64,000 nt of DNA from Endozoicomonas euniceicola. Lineage in GTDB: Bacteria; Pseudomonadota; Gammaproteobacteria; Pseudomonadales; Endozoicomonadaceae. The notes below the pieces were generated by a model, which worked only from the letters and a program-made list of their open reading frames with translations, was not told the DNA's origin and did no database searches. Shown here piece after piece: positions 9,863 to 17,986 of the stretch. The translations under genes and the position numbers were made by a program. The DNA lies in contig NZ_CP103300.1 in assembly GCF_025562755.1 (NCBI RefSeq), forward strand, positions 3,225,001 through 3,289,000, read 5' to 3'. The stretch's first letter is position 1, and each line of letters begins with the position of its first letter.

Positions 9863-11388
9863 GATTCAGAACTCCGGTTCTGTGGTGCGCGCTTTCCTGG
9901 CTGGCGACGGCGGCGACGTTTACGGCCGCTACCATTGCCGGGCTGACTGCGCAGAGAACGAATCATCTCGTTACGGCTTTGGTCAGAACTCTCCTGAATC
10001 TCTGTCCACCACTGCCCGGCGTGGTTGAGCTGTTCGCCGGACTCTTCCCGAAGTACCAGAAAATCGTAAGCGGCACGGAATTTCGGGTGTGCCAGCAGAC
10101 CGTCAACCTGTTTAGGCTGACGGCGTTCCAGACGATATTGCATATCCCAGATGTCACGAATAGTCATGGTGAAACGTTTGGGAATGGCCGTATGGGCGCA
10201 CTGGTTGTCCAGTGCGATCATAGCCGCCTGCTGCATGGCGGGTACGGGAGGAACGCCCTGTTCCTGTAAATCACGGAACTGACGTTGTAATGGCCCCCAT
10301 AACAGAGCGGCGAACAGAAAAGCGGGGGTCACCGGACGGTCTTTGGCAATACGCTTGTCGGTACTGCGCAGGGCACTGAAAATCAGGTTTTCAAAATAAT
10401 CATCCCCGGCTTCCAGACCCCTTGTTTCCAGACAGTGCTGTGTGGCTGGAAACAGGTGTTTCAGCAAACCGTAGTCCTGCAACAGTTCGAAGGTTCGAAC
10501 ACCGTTGCCGGATTGCAGTAGTTTTAGAATTTCATCGAACATGCGGGCCGAGGGGATGTCCCGCAGCAAATGACCCAGTTCAAAGATGGGGTCAGCGGTT
10601 TCCGGTTCAATAGTGAAGTCGAGCTTTGCCTTGAAGCGAAGTGCGCGCAACATGCGCACCGGGTCTTCATGGTAGCGGGTAACCGGGTCGCCAATCAGGC
10701 GTAACACTTCATCTTCGATGTCCTGCACACCGTTGCAGAAGTCCACCACGGTAAAATCACGGGCATCATAATACAGGGCGTTCACCGTGAAATCCCGGCG
10801 CAGGGCGTCGTCTTCCATCGTGCCGTAGACGTTATCACGAAGGATTCGACCAGAATCAGAATGGTGGGACTTATCCCGACCATGCTTCTGGTCTTGCGCC
10901 GTGTTGTCATGGCTGGCTCTGAAGGTGGCCACTTCAATCATTTCACGGCCAAACAGCACATGCACCAGTTTGAAGCGTCGGCCAATGACCCGCGAGTTAC
11001 GAAACAGGCGGCGAACCTGTTCCGGTGTTGCATTGGTAGCAACGTCAAAGTCTTTTGGGTGCAGGTCGAAATAAATATCCCGGATACAGCCACCGACCAG
11101 GTAGGCGTCATAGCCGTTACTGGTCAGGCGGTGAAGTACTTTCAGAGCATTATCACTGATTTCCCGGCGTGATATGGGATGGTGGTCTCTTGGAATCACC
11201 TGGCGGTTAACACGATTCTGCATAGTCAGGTCACCGGTTGAGCCGGTATCGGAGAGAGTTTCCTGTGAGCTGGTTTCAGGTTGTACATCCTGTGGTTGGT
11301 TTTCCCTTTTCTGCCTGCGCCAGAAGAGCATAGCTGTAAAAGCCAGAACAAGGGCCAGCACCAGAGCCATGATTGAGGTGCTTAACAT
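9859..11388 (-). CDS. pcnB: Poly(A) polymerase I, with N-terminal membrane segment
   Basis: Adds poly(A) tails that promote RNA decay. The nucleotidyltransferase core has GGCIRDIYFDLHPKDFDVAT and RRDFTVNALYYD. The tail is basic (RKRRRRRQPGKRAP), as in other PcnB proteins. Length is 509 residues. Residues 5-24 (MALVLALVLAFTAMLFW) form a strongly hydrophobic helix followed by RRQKR, then a 30-residue linker before the normal PcnB start region. An alternative start at Met 56 (MQNRVNRQVIP) would remove the helix and resemble the E. coli length. I keep the longer frame because the hydrophobic helix with a positive cytoplasmic flank is unlikely by chance. Translation of folK is coupled downstream. 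Confidence 0.93.
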   Translation of the reverse strand: MLSTSIMALVLALVLAFTAMLFWRRQKRENQPQDVQPETSSQETLSDTGSTGDLTMQNRVNRQVIPRDHHPISRREISDNALKVLHRLTSNGYDAYLVGGCIRDIYFDLHPKDFDVATNATPEQVRRLFRNSRVIGRRFKLVHVLFGREMIEVATFRASHDNTAQDQKHGRDKSHHSDSGRILRDNVYGTMEDDALRRDFTVNALYYDARDFTVVDFCNGVQDIEDEVLRLIGDPVTRYHEDPVRMLRALRFKAKLDFTIEPETADPIFELGHLLRDIPSARMFDEILKLLQSGNGVRTFELLQDYGLLKHLFPATQHCLETRGLEAGDDYFENLIFSALRSTDKRIAKDRPVTPAFLFAALLWGPLQRQFRDLQEQGVPPVPAMQQAAMIALDNQCAHTAIPKRFTMTIRDIWDMQYRLERRQPKQVDGLLAHPKFRAAYDFLVLREESGEQLNHAGQWWTEIQESSDQSRNEMIRSLRSQPGNGSGRKRRRRRQPGKRAPQNRSSES

Positions 11389-11504
11389 GGTGAGTTTTGC
11401 ATGAAGCCTTGGTTAAGTTCAGATTATTGGTTTGGTGAAATGGGTACATCATAGCATTCTGCCATTCGTTGAAACAGGTGCATGGGGAAGGTGGCTGACC
11501 GGGA

Positions 11505-11541
11505 AGGTAAAAGAAAAACAGGGGAAGTCAATTCCCCTGTA
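11505..11541 (-). terminator. Intrinsic terminator upstream of pcnB
   Basis: Read on the minus strand, ACAGGGGA and TCCCCTGT pair around a seven-base loop and are followed by TTTTTCTTTT. It lies 120 bp upstream of pcnB and downstream of the Asn-rich mini-ORF. It could end transcripts from the protease gene or act as an attenuator before pcnB. Confidence 0.75.
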
Positions 11542-11638
11542 TTCAGCAATGCTCATTCTTATTATTGTTGTCAGCACACTGAGTAACTGGAAAGCCGATA
11601 ATTTTACTGGCTGAAAATTGGATCATCCTGTAAAACAA

Positions 11639-11713
11639 TCAACTCGCCACGCCCTTGTTGTTGTTATTAGATGGGCTGATCTTATTATTATTATTATTAT
11701 TGTTTGTCGTCAT
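11639..11713 (-). CDS. Candidate Asn-rich leader peptide, 24 residues
   Basis: A short minus-strand frame encodes MTTN7-KISPS-N4-KGVAS, so 11 of 24 residues are Asn, most of them in one run. It ends about 98 bases before the hairpin of the intrinsic terminator at 11518-11540, and pcnB starts a further 117 bp on. This layout resembles amino-acid attenuator leaders. Against it, there is no convincing ribosome-binding site, the run is largely a simple (ATT)n/(AAT)n triplet repeat, and the downstream genes have no link to asparagine. A chance frame in a microsatellite is the main alternative. Confidence 0.3.
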   Translation of the reverse strand: MTTNNNNNNNKISPSNNNNKGVAS

Positions 11714-11808
11714 TAAGGCATTTAGCGTGCCAGCTTTTATAAAAGCTTTTTAAATCAATAGAATAGAGAATAATTGCTGTTTGTGGTCAAAGTCTGCTGA
11801 GTGGAATT

Positions 11809-11857
11809 GTGTTACCTGTGTCGATTCTTGTGATACTTTGAGTACTTCAGGTAACAC
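11809..11857. other. Long-loop perfect inverted repeat in the pcnB-protease gap
   Basis: GTGTTACCTG (11809-11818) and CAGGTAACAC (11848-11857) form a perfect ten-base stem around 29 bases. Together with the mini-ORF and the terminator it is the only structure seen in the 570-bp gap 11389-11957. It could be part of a small RNA or leader transcribed on the minus strand, or a protein-binding site. Confidence 0.4.
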
Positions 11858-11883
11858 GTATTTTCTACTTCTCGACCTCCCCT

Positions 11884-11960
11884 TAAGGTAGTGCCAGCCA
11901 ACAGCCAACAGCCAACAGCCAACAGCCAACAGCCAACAGCCAACAGCGGTATATCTCTTA
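11884..11960. repeat. Heptanucleotide repeat element, short variant (copy F)
   Basis: About eight perfect units of AGCCAAC, followed by AGCGGTATATCTCTTA. Read on the minus strand it begins TAAGAGATATACCGCTGTTGGC, which shares the ATATACCGCTGTTGGC segment with the full elements but lacks their terminal AAGCAGC. Its TAAG end supplies the stop codon of the protease gene. Confidence 0.8.
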
Positions 11961-13157
11961 CCTCGGATACAGAGTCAGAGTGTTCCGATCCTGGTCCAGG
12001 TGAAAGCGAAATTGCCCCAGCACATCCATTCCCAGCAAACCTTCTGAACCGAGTTCATGCAGATCCAGTTCAGCCACCTGCAAATCCCTGACAATAAAGC
12101 CGCCTATGTGCAGTTCTTTCAATTGATAGATCGGCGCGAACTGATAGCCGCCAGCGGTTTTCAGCTGTGTATGCCCAACCCTTGCCGCCAGTTTTTTTCT
12201 TCGCAACCTTTGCAGCAGGTCGGAAGGCAATGTGGTGAGGCTGGCTCCGGTATCAATCAGAAGCTTAACGGTCTCTTTATTGCCTGCCGACACGTCAACA
12301 AAGAAATGCCCGCTTCGGGCTGCAAGAGGAATGGTATTGCCGGGCAGTTCTTCCGGTTCATCCATTGGTGGGGGAGGTGTAAGCGCTGCCAGCAATTGAG
12401 CCGCCTGTCGACCAAATTCAGAGTGGGTCTGAAGGACTTGCAGCTCTCGGATAGCACTGTTGTTGTCCCCGGTGGCCAGATAAATCTGGGACAGGGCAAA
12501 ACGGTAAAAGCCATAGTCGACTTCCCGGGAAGATAATTGCTGGAACAAGCCAAGCAAGGTTTCCAGCTGATCAAGTTTCATTTGCTGGCTGTAAACCGCC
12601 CGACTGAGAGTGTGAATACGTTCGTTAAGGGCTGAGCGCTCTTCTTTGCTATCTGTGAAGCTTTTTAATTCGAGCAACGTGATAATGGCTGAATCCAGCC
12701 GATCCTGTTGTTCATAATGGTTTGCCAGTCGTGTCAGCAGTGATTCGTCCTGATAGTAATGCTGTGTAAAGCGCTCCAGAACATTGATACTTAAGTCACT
12801 GTCCTGATGGTTTAACCAGTCTTCCAGAGCCTTTCTGAAGGGGTGAAGAGCGCTGGCTCCTTTGCGTTCGTACTGCTGAAAAATGACCAGTGCATCGTCA
12901 ATCCGGTACTCATCCAGAGCTTGCAGAAACAGAGAGTGTTCATCAATGGAATGATCATTGTAAGGCTGATTAAACGTCTGATAAGGCGTTGTATTTAAAG
13001 GGTCGCTGTCCCATTGGATTATCTGAAATGAATGATTGTCGCTGTTTGCGCGGCCTGTTCCGTCCAACCCGGCATGCAGCCACCATCCTGCAATCATGCC
13101 CGTTGTCAGCATCAGGATCGATAAAACCAGAGAGTGAATAATGATTAGTCTTTTCAA
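11958..13157 (-). CDS. Membrane-anchored retropepsin-like aspartic protease with helical-repeat region
   Basis: Residues 1-27 form an uncleaved signal anchor, placing the rest in the periplasm. Residues 80-260 are helical and TPR-like (repeated LLTRLANHYEQQDRLDSAIITLLEL-type helices). Residues 280-399 are a clan AA aspartic protease domain with the catalytic LLIDTGASLTTLP motif and the flap-side GLLGMDVLGQF block, similar to bacterial TIGR02281-type retropepsins. Such proteins are single-domain and act as dimers. The substrate is unknown. The stop codon falls in the TAAG end of repeat copy F. The family call is firm; the role is not. Confidence 0.85.
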   Translation of the reverse strand: MKRLIIIHSLVLSILMLTTGMIAGWWLHAGLDGTGRANSDNHSFQIIQWDSDPLNTTPYQTFNQPYNDHSIDEHSLFLQALDEYRIDDALVIFQQYERKGASALHPFRKALEDWLNHQDSDLSINVLERFTQHYYQDESLLTRLANHYEQQDRLDSAIITLLELKSFTDSKEERSALNERIHTLSRAVYSQQMKLDQLETLLGLFQQLSSREVDYGFYRFALSQIYLATGDNNSAIRELQVLQTHSEFGRQAAQLLAALTPPPPMDEPEELPGNTIPLAARSGHFFVDVSAGNKETVKLLIDTGASLTTLPSDLLQRLRRKKLAARVGHTQLKTAGGYQFAPIYQLKELHIGGFIVRDLQVAELDLHELGSEGLLGMDVLGQFRFHLDQDRNTLTLYPR

Positions 13158-13288
13158 GCGTGTTACCAGCCGGTTATCTGGGTATCATTATTAAGGCAAG
13201 GTGTTTGTAATCATTGAGTGTAAGTGTAGTCACGTTCTTTTTATAGTTGACTTGTCGTCGTCCTGAATTGAAGAAGAGGGAAATTGAC

Positions 13289-13957
13289 ATGAGTAAAGTG
13301 GGTGCAGGTAAAAAAGTGGCCGTTATTCTGTCTGGCTGCGGTGTATACGATGGTACAGAAATTCACGAATCGGTGCTTACGCTTCTCGCCCTGGATCGTC
13401 AGGGCGCTGAATACCAGTGTTTTGCCCCGGATATTCCACAACACCATGTGATCAACCATTGCACCGGGGACGAGATGGATCAGGAACGCAATGTTCTGGT
13501 TGAGTCTGCCCGTATCGCCCGTGGGGAGATCAAACCGGTGCAATCGCTGCATGTTGAAGACTATGATGCGTTGATACTGCCCGGAGGGTTTGGAGCTGCC
13601 AAGAACCTGTCGGACTTTGCCTTTAGCGGTGCTGACGTTCGTGTTCAGGTGGATGTACTGGCCATCACCAAAGCGTTCGCTGATGAAGGCAAACCGCTGG
13701 GCTTATTGTGTATTGCTCCGGCACTGGCAGGGCGCATATTCAGCGAGGGAGTTCTGGCCACCGTTGGCAACGATGAGGCAACGGCTCAGGCAATGGAAGC
13801 GACTGGTGTTAAGCACATTAACTGTGCGGTAGATGAAATTGTGGTGGATGAACGGCACAAGCTGGTGACAACCCCCGCCTATATGCTGGCTAATCGCATT
13901 GGAGAAGCGGCGGATGGCATTGAGAAGCTGGTAGAGAAAGTATTGCTGCTGGCGTAG
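13289..13957 (+). CDS. elbB: Isoprenoid biosynthesis-associated DJ-1/PfpI-family protein ElbB
   Basis: ElbB is a DJ-1 superfamily protein with weak glyoxalase activity, found near isoprenoid genes in enterics. The start MSKVGAGKKVAVILSGCGVYDG is chosen because AAGAGGG lies eight bases upstream; the frame extends 14 codons further without support. Diagnostic blocks are SGCGVYDGTEIHE, LPGGFGAAKNLS, the nucleophile-elbow Cys in LLCIAPALA and VTTPAYMLA. It is monocistronic and converges on ferritin across a REP-like element. Confidence 0.93.
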   Translation: MSKVGAGKKVAVILSGCGVYDGTEIHESVLTLLALDRQGAEYQCFAPDIPQHHVINHCTGDEMDQERNVLVESARIARGEIKPVQSLHVEDYDALILPGGFGAAKNLSDFAFSGADVRVQVDVLAITKAFADEGKPLGLLCIAPALAGRIFSEGVLATVGNDEATAQAMEATGVKHINCAVDEIVVDERHKLVTTPAYMLANRIGEAADGIEKLVEKVLLLA

Positions 13958-13958
13958 A

Positions 13959-13994
13959 TTGGGAGTCGCTGACGCTCTTCCCAACCTACAAGTC
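13959..13994. repeat. REP-like palindromic element (single arm)
   Basis: TTGGGAGTCG...CTCTTCCCAA is an imperfect palindrome between convergent elbB and ftnA. Its reverse complement matches 19941-19976 almost exactly (first 20 bases identical). It may serve as a terminator for both genes. Confidence 0.7.
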
Positions 13995-14015
13995 TGTTTA
14001 TTTGGCAAGGGTTTC

Positions 14016-14528
14016 TCAAGCTCGTTGAGCGTGAGCTGAGGCCTGTATTTTAGACACTTCCTGATCAATAAAGTACAGGCCGTTACCTTCTAGACCAATC
14101 ATATCAATCTTGTCGAGAATGGACTTGAACAGTTTTTCTTCCTCATGCTGTTCAGCTACATACCATTGCAGGAAATTGAACGAACTGTAGTCCTGTTCTG
14201 AAAACGCCGTGTGAGCCAGTGAGTTGATGCTGCTGGTCACTTTACACTCGTGATCGTAGGTGCTTTCAAACACCTGGCGAACCGACTCGTATTCATGGGG
14301 TGGCGCGTCAATGGTTCCGAGAATCGCCATGGCTCCGGTTTCGTTGACATAATCGAACAGCTTCTGCATGTGCTGCATTTCTTCCCGCGCGTGTTGATGA
14401 AAAAATGTGGAGCAGCCATCCAGGCCCTGGGTTTCACACCAGGAAGCCATTTGCAGGTACAGGTTGGAAGAGTAGAACTCCAGGTTAATCTGCTCGTTGA
14501 GTTTATCGATCATTGTTTGACTGAGCAT
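14016..14528 (-). CDS. ftnA: Non-heme ferritin
   Basis: Iron-storage ferritin of the FtnA type, forming a 24-subunit shell that oxidises Fe(II) and stores a mineral core in the cytosol. The 170 residues are of usual size. The ferroxidase ligands are visible: Glu 17 in NLEFYSSNLY, Glu and His in HAREEMQHMQK, and Glu/Gln in the WYVAEQHEEE helix. No heme-binding Met typical of bacterioferritin is seen. It stands alone, divergent from tenA. Confidence 0.96.
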   Translation of the reverse strand: MLSQTMIDKLNEQINLEFYSSNLYLQMASWCETQGLDGCSTFFHQHAREEMQHMQKLFDYVNETGAMAILGTIDAPPHEYESVRQVFESTYDHECKVTSSINSLAHTAFSEQDYSSFNFLQWYVAEQHEEEKLFKSILDKIDMIGLEGNGLYFIDQEVSKIQASAHAQRA

Positions 14529-14670
14529 AATGAACTCCTTCTGGTTCGATCCGGCTTTTGGATTATAGAACGTAAATCCAGTTGCCCCAACGGCTTTCTC
14601 CTTTAAAATGCACTGACTCTGACTACTTTCTACAGTCCGTTTTTACAGCTCATATTAATAAGGTGCAGCA

Positions 14671-15366
14671 ATGAGTGTTGATACGTCGATTTTCTATGAT
14701 CAGAACACCGTGTTTGGAAAACTAAAGTCGGCCTGCAAAGATGACTGGCATGCCTATTGCCACCATGAATTTGTGCAGCGCGTTGGCGATGGTACGTTGC
14801 CGATGGAATGCTTTCAGCACTACCTGCAACAGGACTACCTGTTTTTGCTGCACTATGCCCGGGCTTATGCACTGGCGGTGTATAAGTCAGACAATCCGGA
14901 CGATATGCGCGCGGCTGTAGACAGTGTTGCCGGAGTCCTGGCTGAAACCAAAGTGCATTTAAGCTACTGCAAAGAATGGAGCCTGACAGAGCAGGACGTT
15001 ATTCAGGTGCCGGAAGCCCGTGCCAATATGGCGTATACCCGTTATGTGCTGGAGCGTGGTATGGCGGGAGATATTCTCGACTTGCAGGTGGCTCTGTCCG
15101 TCTGTTCTGTGGGGTACGCGGAAATAGGTGATCGGCTTATTAATGATCCGGCCACCAAGCGCGAAGGTAACCCTTACTGGGACTGGATTCAGTCGTATGG
15201 CGGTGACGAGTATCTTGCCGGTTCGGTAAAAACAATAGAAACCATTGAACGTCTGGCTGAGTCCCGCTTTACAGAAAAACGACTGGTGTCGTTGCAAAAA
15301 ACCTTTCAGGAAGCGACACGTCTGGAAATCGGTTTTTGGGATATGGGCATCAACTGTTCGTTCTGA
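14671..15366 (+). CDS. tenA: Aminopyrimidine aminohydrolase / thiaminase II
   Basis: TenA hydrolyses aminopyrimidines released by thiamine breakdown to HMP, so the pyrimidine can be reused. The 231-residue protein has the catalytic Cys in ALSVCSVGYAEIGDRL, the YLQQDYLFLLHYARAYA helix that lines the active site, and the C-terminal LEIGFWDM with the acid-base Glu. No TPP riboswitch precedes it. The HMP transporter and thiD lie 15 kb away (28.4-31.7 kb), so the salvage pathway is split into two loci. Confidence 0.95.
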   Translation: MSVDTSIFYDQNTVFGKLKSACKDDWHAYCHHEFVQRVGDGTLPMECFQHYLQQDYLFLLHYARAYALAVYKSDNPDDMRAAVDSVAGVLAETKVHLSYCKEWSLTEQDVIQVPEARANMAYTRYVLERGMAGDILDLQVALSVCSVGYAEIGDRLINDPATKREGNPYWDWIQSYGGDEYLAGSVKTIETIERLAESRFTEKRLVSLQKTFQEATRLEIGFWDMGINCSF

Positions 15367-15857
15367 TGCCTGTTAATTTGAACGCTTTTTGATAGCACCT
15401 TGCCAGTGTCTTTTTTGTGACATAAATACGACATTTATGTGACATTAATGTGGCAAAAAAGACCTGAAAACCCCTCCAAAGTCATCAAAAAAAATTACAC
15501 CGTGCCCGTAAAAACACTGCTTTTGATTACTTTTAATACAGATAAATGACTGAGTTCTGAAGATTTTACATTAGAACGAGGTTCGGTGTTTTGCTGCTTG
15601 AAGTGCTACTGGTTAAGTATTGACCCTTTCGGGCGCTCGTTATTTGTTGCGCCCTTGTTCATTGTTAGGTGAAGACCGAGAGGAAATTTATTTTAGTGAT
15701 AAGGGTATTTATTTTACTGATGTGACGACTGTGTAAGATGCTCTTCATAATCGCCGTCACTGCCGCTGTGCAGGGATGGTTTATTTTCGATCCTGTACTT
15801 ACACAAAAAATAGCGGCTTTATTTGCCACACAACACATATTTAGTCAGGAGTTAGCA
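15367..15857 (+). promoter_or_regulatory. Long porin leader region with direct repeats and a hairpin
   Basis: This 490-bp gap holds no credible gene. GTGACATAAAT (15417-15427) and GTGACATTAAT (15439-15449) are direct repeats 22 bases apart, two helical turns. ACATAAAT and ATTTATGT (15420-15440) also form an inverted repeat. GGGCGC/GCGCCC (15631-15654) can form a hairpin. These fit a regulator-controlled porin promoter with a long leader, but no factor can be named. Confidence 0.4.
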
Positions 15858-16967
15858 ATGCAGAAGAAATTGCTTGCCGCTGTAGTAGCATCCCTCGTTG
15901 CCGGTCAGGCAATGGCACTGGAAGTTTATAACGACGACACCACCAGCCTGAGCATCGGCGGTCGTATTGGCGTCAAGGCCGAGAAAGCTGAAGGCAGCAG
16001 TGCCGGCATGAAAAACGACAGCTCCCGTATTAACTTCAAGTTTGCCCACAAGCTGGGTAACGGCTGGACCGGTCACGGTGTTGCTGAATGGGGCTTCCGC
16101 GCTAAAGACGAGTATAAAGATGGTGCCAAAGAAGACACCTTCTTCAACCGTCTGGGCTTTGTTGGTCTGGATCACGACACTTACGGTAAGATCACTGCTG
16201 GTAAGAGCTGGTCCGTAATGTTCGACGTAAACGGCTGGACTGATTCCTACGCCATTGGCGGTGGTAAGGCCATGGGTCTGTACGACGGTCGTTTAGGCGG
16301 CGACTTCGACGGTTCTGCCCGTGCTGACGACGTTCTGCAATACCGCAACAGCTTCGGCGGCCTGAACGTAGGTGTTCAGTACCAGCTGGAAGGTCACAAT
16401 GACGGTGCTTACCTTGAAAACACCGTCGATGATCGTATCAAGCGTAAAAGCGGTGCTGGCGTATCTCTGAGCTACGACCTGCCAATGGGTCTGTCCCTGG
16501 GTGCGACTTACGCTGAAACCGAGTACGAAGAAAGCGCTCTCTTCAAAGGTCAGAAAAAGTCCAAAGCAGCAACTGTTGGTACCAAGTTTGAAAACGAAAT
16601 GCTGAAACTGGCTGCTACCTACGGTCAATTCGAGAACAAGACCAGCACCATTAAGTCTGCTGGCGATCTGGACAAAAAGTCTACCGGTCTGGAACTGTTC
16701 GCTCAGGTGAACCTGCCACAGGTTGTTGACGGCTTCGCTCTGTACACTGGTTACAACCAGCTGGAAGCTGACAAGCAAATGGTTTCCGGTAAAGAAGCTA
16801 ACAGCAAGGCTGAGTTCAAGGAATTTGCCTTGGGTGCCATCTACAAGACTGGCCCAATGCAGTTCGCTTTCGAATGGGCTGATGGTGAGCGTAAAGGTCA
16901 CGATGGCAAGAAGATCAAGGACAAGAGTGGCGACACCTACTCTGTTAACGCTCGCTACTACTTCTAA
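15858..16967 (+). CDS. Gram-negative porin (OmpC/Porin_4 type)
   Basis: Outer-membrane general porin, expected to be a 16-strand trimeric beta-barrel. The start at 15858 has an AGGAG site and gives the signal peptide MQKKLLAAVVASLVAGQAMA, cleaved before LEVYND. The upstream extension of the frame to 15738 is not credible. The mature protein has alternating aromatic strands, DTFFNRLGFVGLDHDTYGKITAGK in the L3-preceding region and the C-terminal strand YSVNARYYF ending in Phe, the BAM recognition signal. Codon use (GGT, CTG, AAC, CGT) suggests very high expression. A strong terminator follows. Confidence 0.95.
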   Translation: MQKKLLAAVVASLVAGQAMALEVYNDDTTSLSIGGRIGVKAEKAEGSSAGMKNDSSRINFKFAHKLGNGWTGHGVAEWGFRAKDEYKDGAKEDTFFNRLGFVGLDHDTYGKITAGKSWSVMFDVNGWTDSYAIGGGKAMGLYDGRLGGDFDGSARADDVLQYRNSFGGLNVGVQYQLEGHNDGAYLENTVDDRIKRKSGAGVSLSYDLPMGLSLGATYAETEYEESALFKGQKKSKAATVGTKFENEMLKLAATYGQFENKTSTIKSAGDLDKKSTGLELFAQVNLPQVVDGFALYTGYNQLEADKQMVSGKEANSKAEFKEFALGAIYKTGPMQFAFEWADGERKGHDGKKIKDKSGDTYSVNARYYF

Positions 16968-17014
16968 TCATTCCTACCGAATGATGAGTTAGCGGCGGTT
17001 ACAGACCGTGTCTG

Positions 17015-17049
17015 AAAAGCTCCGTGGTGAAAAGCTACGGAGCTTTTTT
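17015..17049 (+). terminator. Porin terminator
   Basis: AAAGCTCCGT/ACGGAGCTTT stem with an 11-base loop followed by a T-run, just downstream of the porin stop. It also ends the convergent minus-strand repeat-protein gene. Confidence 0.9.
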
Positions 17050-17057
17050 GCGTCTGG

Positions 17058-17375
17058 TCAGGTTAAATCTTTCTTCTCTGCTCCCTCGGTTTTTTCCAGC
17101 AGGGAAGAGACAATCAGGCGTTCCAGTTTGTCGATGCGGTCGTCGAATTTTTTCTCCATTTTATCGAACCTATCATCCATTTTATCGAACCTATCATCCA
17201 TTTTATCAAACCGCTCATCATGCTCCGCCTGTTTACGCTTTATATCGCACAGCTCACGCTCAAACTGTCGCTGCTCTTTTAGAATAAGACAGACAACGTC
17301 GTGTGTTCCACGAATCACTACGTCCCATCGTGCCTGCTGAATTTCCAGAGCTTCAACCCGTTGTTCAATGCCCAT
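17058..17375 (-). CDS. Small coiled-coil protein with seven-residue tandem repeats (copy 1)
   Basis: 105 residues. The N-terminal half MGIEQRVEALEIQQARWDVV...HDVVCLILKEQRQ is nearly identical to that of the neighbour at 17439. The C-terminal half is a tandem seven-residue repeat of the DRFDKMD type, encoded by 21-bp DNA repeats, ending with DKLERLIVSSL. A trimeric or dimeric coiled coil is likely. AAGAGGT precedes the start, and the promoter-side sequence is also shared with copy 2, so the whole transcription unit was duplicated. Function unknown; a third repeat protein of the same style lies at 40283. Confidence 0.7.
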   Translation of the reverse strand: MGIEQRVEALEIQQARWDVVIRGTHDVVCLILKEQRQFERELCDIKRKQAEHDERFDKMDDRFDKMDDRFDKMEKKFDDRIDKLERLIVSSLLEKTEGAEKKDLT

Positions 17376-17438
17376 GATTTTTACCTCTTATTTGCTCATG
17401 GATTATTTTTTGAGTGGCGTAATGAAAGTAGCAGAAAG

Positions 17439-17723
17439 TCAGGTTAAATCCTTTTTTTCTATTCCTTCCACTTTGTTTGCCAGCGCAGAGACAATCAGGC
17501 GTTCCAGTTTATCGAAGCGGTCGTCTATTTTTTCAAACTTTGCGTCTATTTTTTCAAACTTTGCATCGATTTTATCGAACCTCTCGTCATGATCTACCAG
17601 CTTGCGCTCAAGCTGCCGTTGCTCTTTTAGGATAAGACAGACAACGTCGTGTGTTCCCCGAATCACCACGTCCCATCGTGCCTGCTGAATTTCCAGATCT
17701 TCAACCCGTTGCTCAATGCCCAT
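17439..17723 (-). CDS. Small coiled-coil protein with seven-residue tandem repeats (copy 2)
   Basis: 94-residue paralogue of the gene at 17058; the first 35 residues differ at only one or two positions. It has fewer and different repeats (ERFDKID, AKFEKID) and lacks the CDIKRKQAE insert. Both genes end in EKKDLT. The difference in repeat number and type between two recent duplicates shows the repeat tract evolves quickly by unit gain and loss. Repeat element A follows immediately upstream on the plus-strand coordinate. No function can be assigned. Confidence 0.7.
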   Translation of the reverse strand: MGIEQRVEDLEIQQARWDVVIRGTHDVVCLILKEQRQLERKLVDHDERFDKIDAKFEKIDAKFEKIDDRFDKLERLIVSALANKVEGIEKKDLT

Positions 17724-17797
17724 GTCTTTTACCTCTTATATTTGCGTCATGGATTATTTTTTGAGTGGCGCAATGAACATAGCAGAGATTGTTCGGG

Positions 17798-17947
17798 CTT
17801 AGGGAAGCAGCAGAACATAATATACCGCTGTTGGCTGTTGGCTGTTGGCTGTTGGCTGTTGGCTGTTGGCTGTTGGCGGTTGGCTGTACGAGCAGCTAAT
17901 AGCCAAAAGCCAACAGCCCGGTAAGTTATTGAATGCTGCGCCCCTTA
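17798..17947 (+). mobile_element. CTTA-bounded heptamer-VNTR element, copy A (150 bp)
   Basis: Begins CTTAGGGAAGCAGCAGAAC and ends GCTGCGCCCCTTA. The ends form an imperfect inverted repeat (GGGAAGCAGC against GGGCGCAGC), both next to CTTA. The core is a run of TTGGCTG heptamers, then GAGCAGCTAATAGCC and a reversed heptamer stretch. Non-coding. Copies B, C and D have the same ends and a length of 143 or 150 bp, a difference of exactly one heptamer. Confidence 0.85.
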
Positions 17948-17986
17948 GGGTATAAACGACAGGGAAATATCTTCACATAACAGCGA

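Noticed and set aside
11432..11614. 60-codon plus-strand frame in the pcnB-protease gap
   Set aside because: No ribosome-binding site, crosses the terminator hairpin and has no family features.
11891..12091. PTANSQQ-repeat protein over the heptamer tract
   Set aside because: Translation of a non-coding VNTR (seven bases read as a 21-base peptide period); no start signal and overlaps the protease gene.
16293..16901. 202-codon frame opposite the porin
   Set aside because: Shadow of a highly expressed codon-biased gene.
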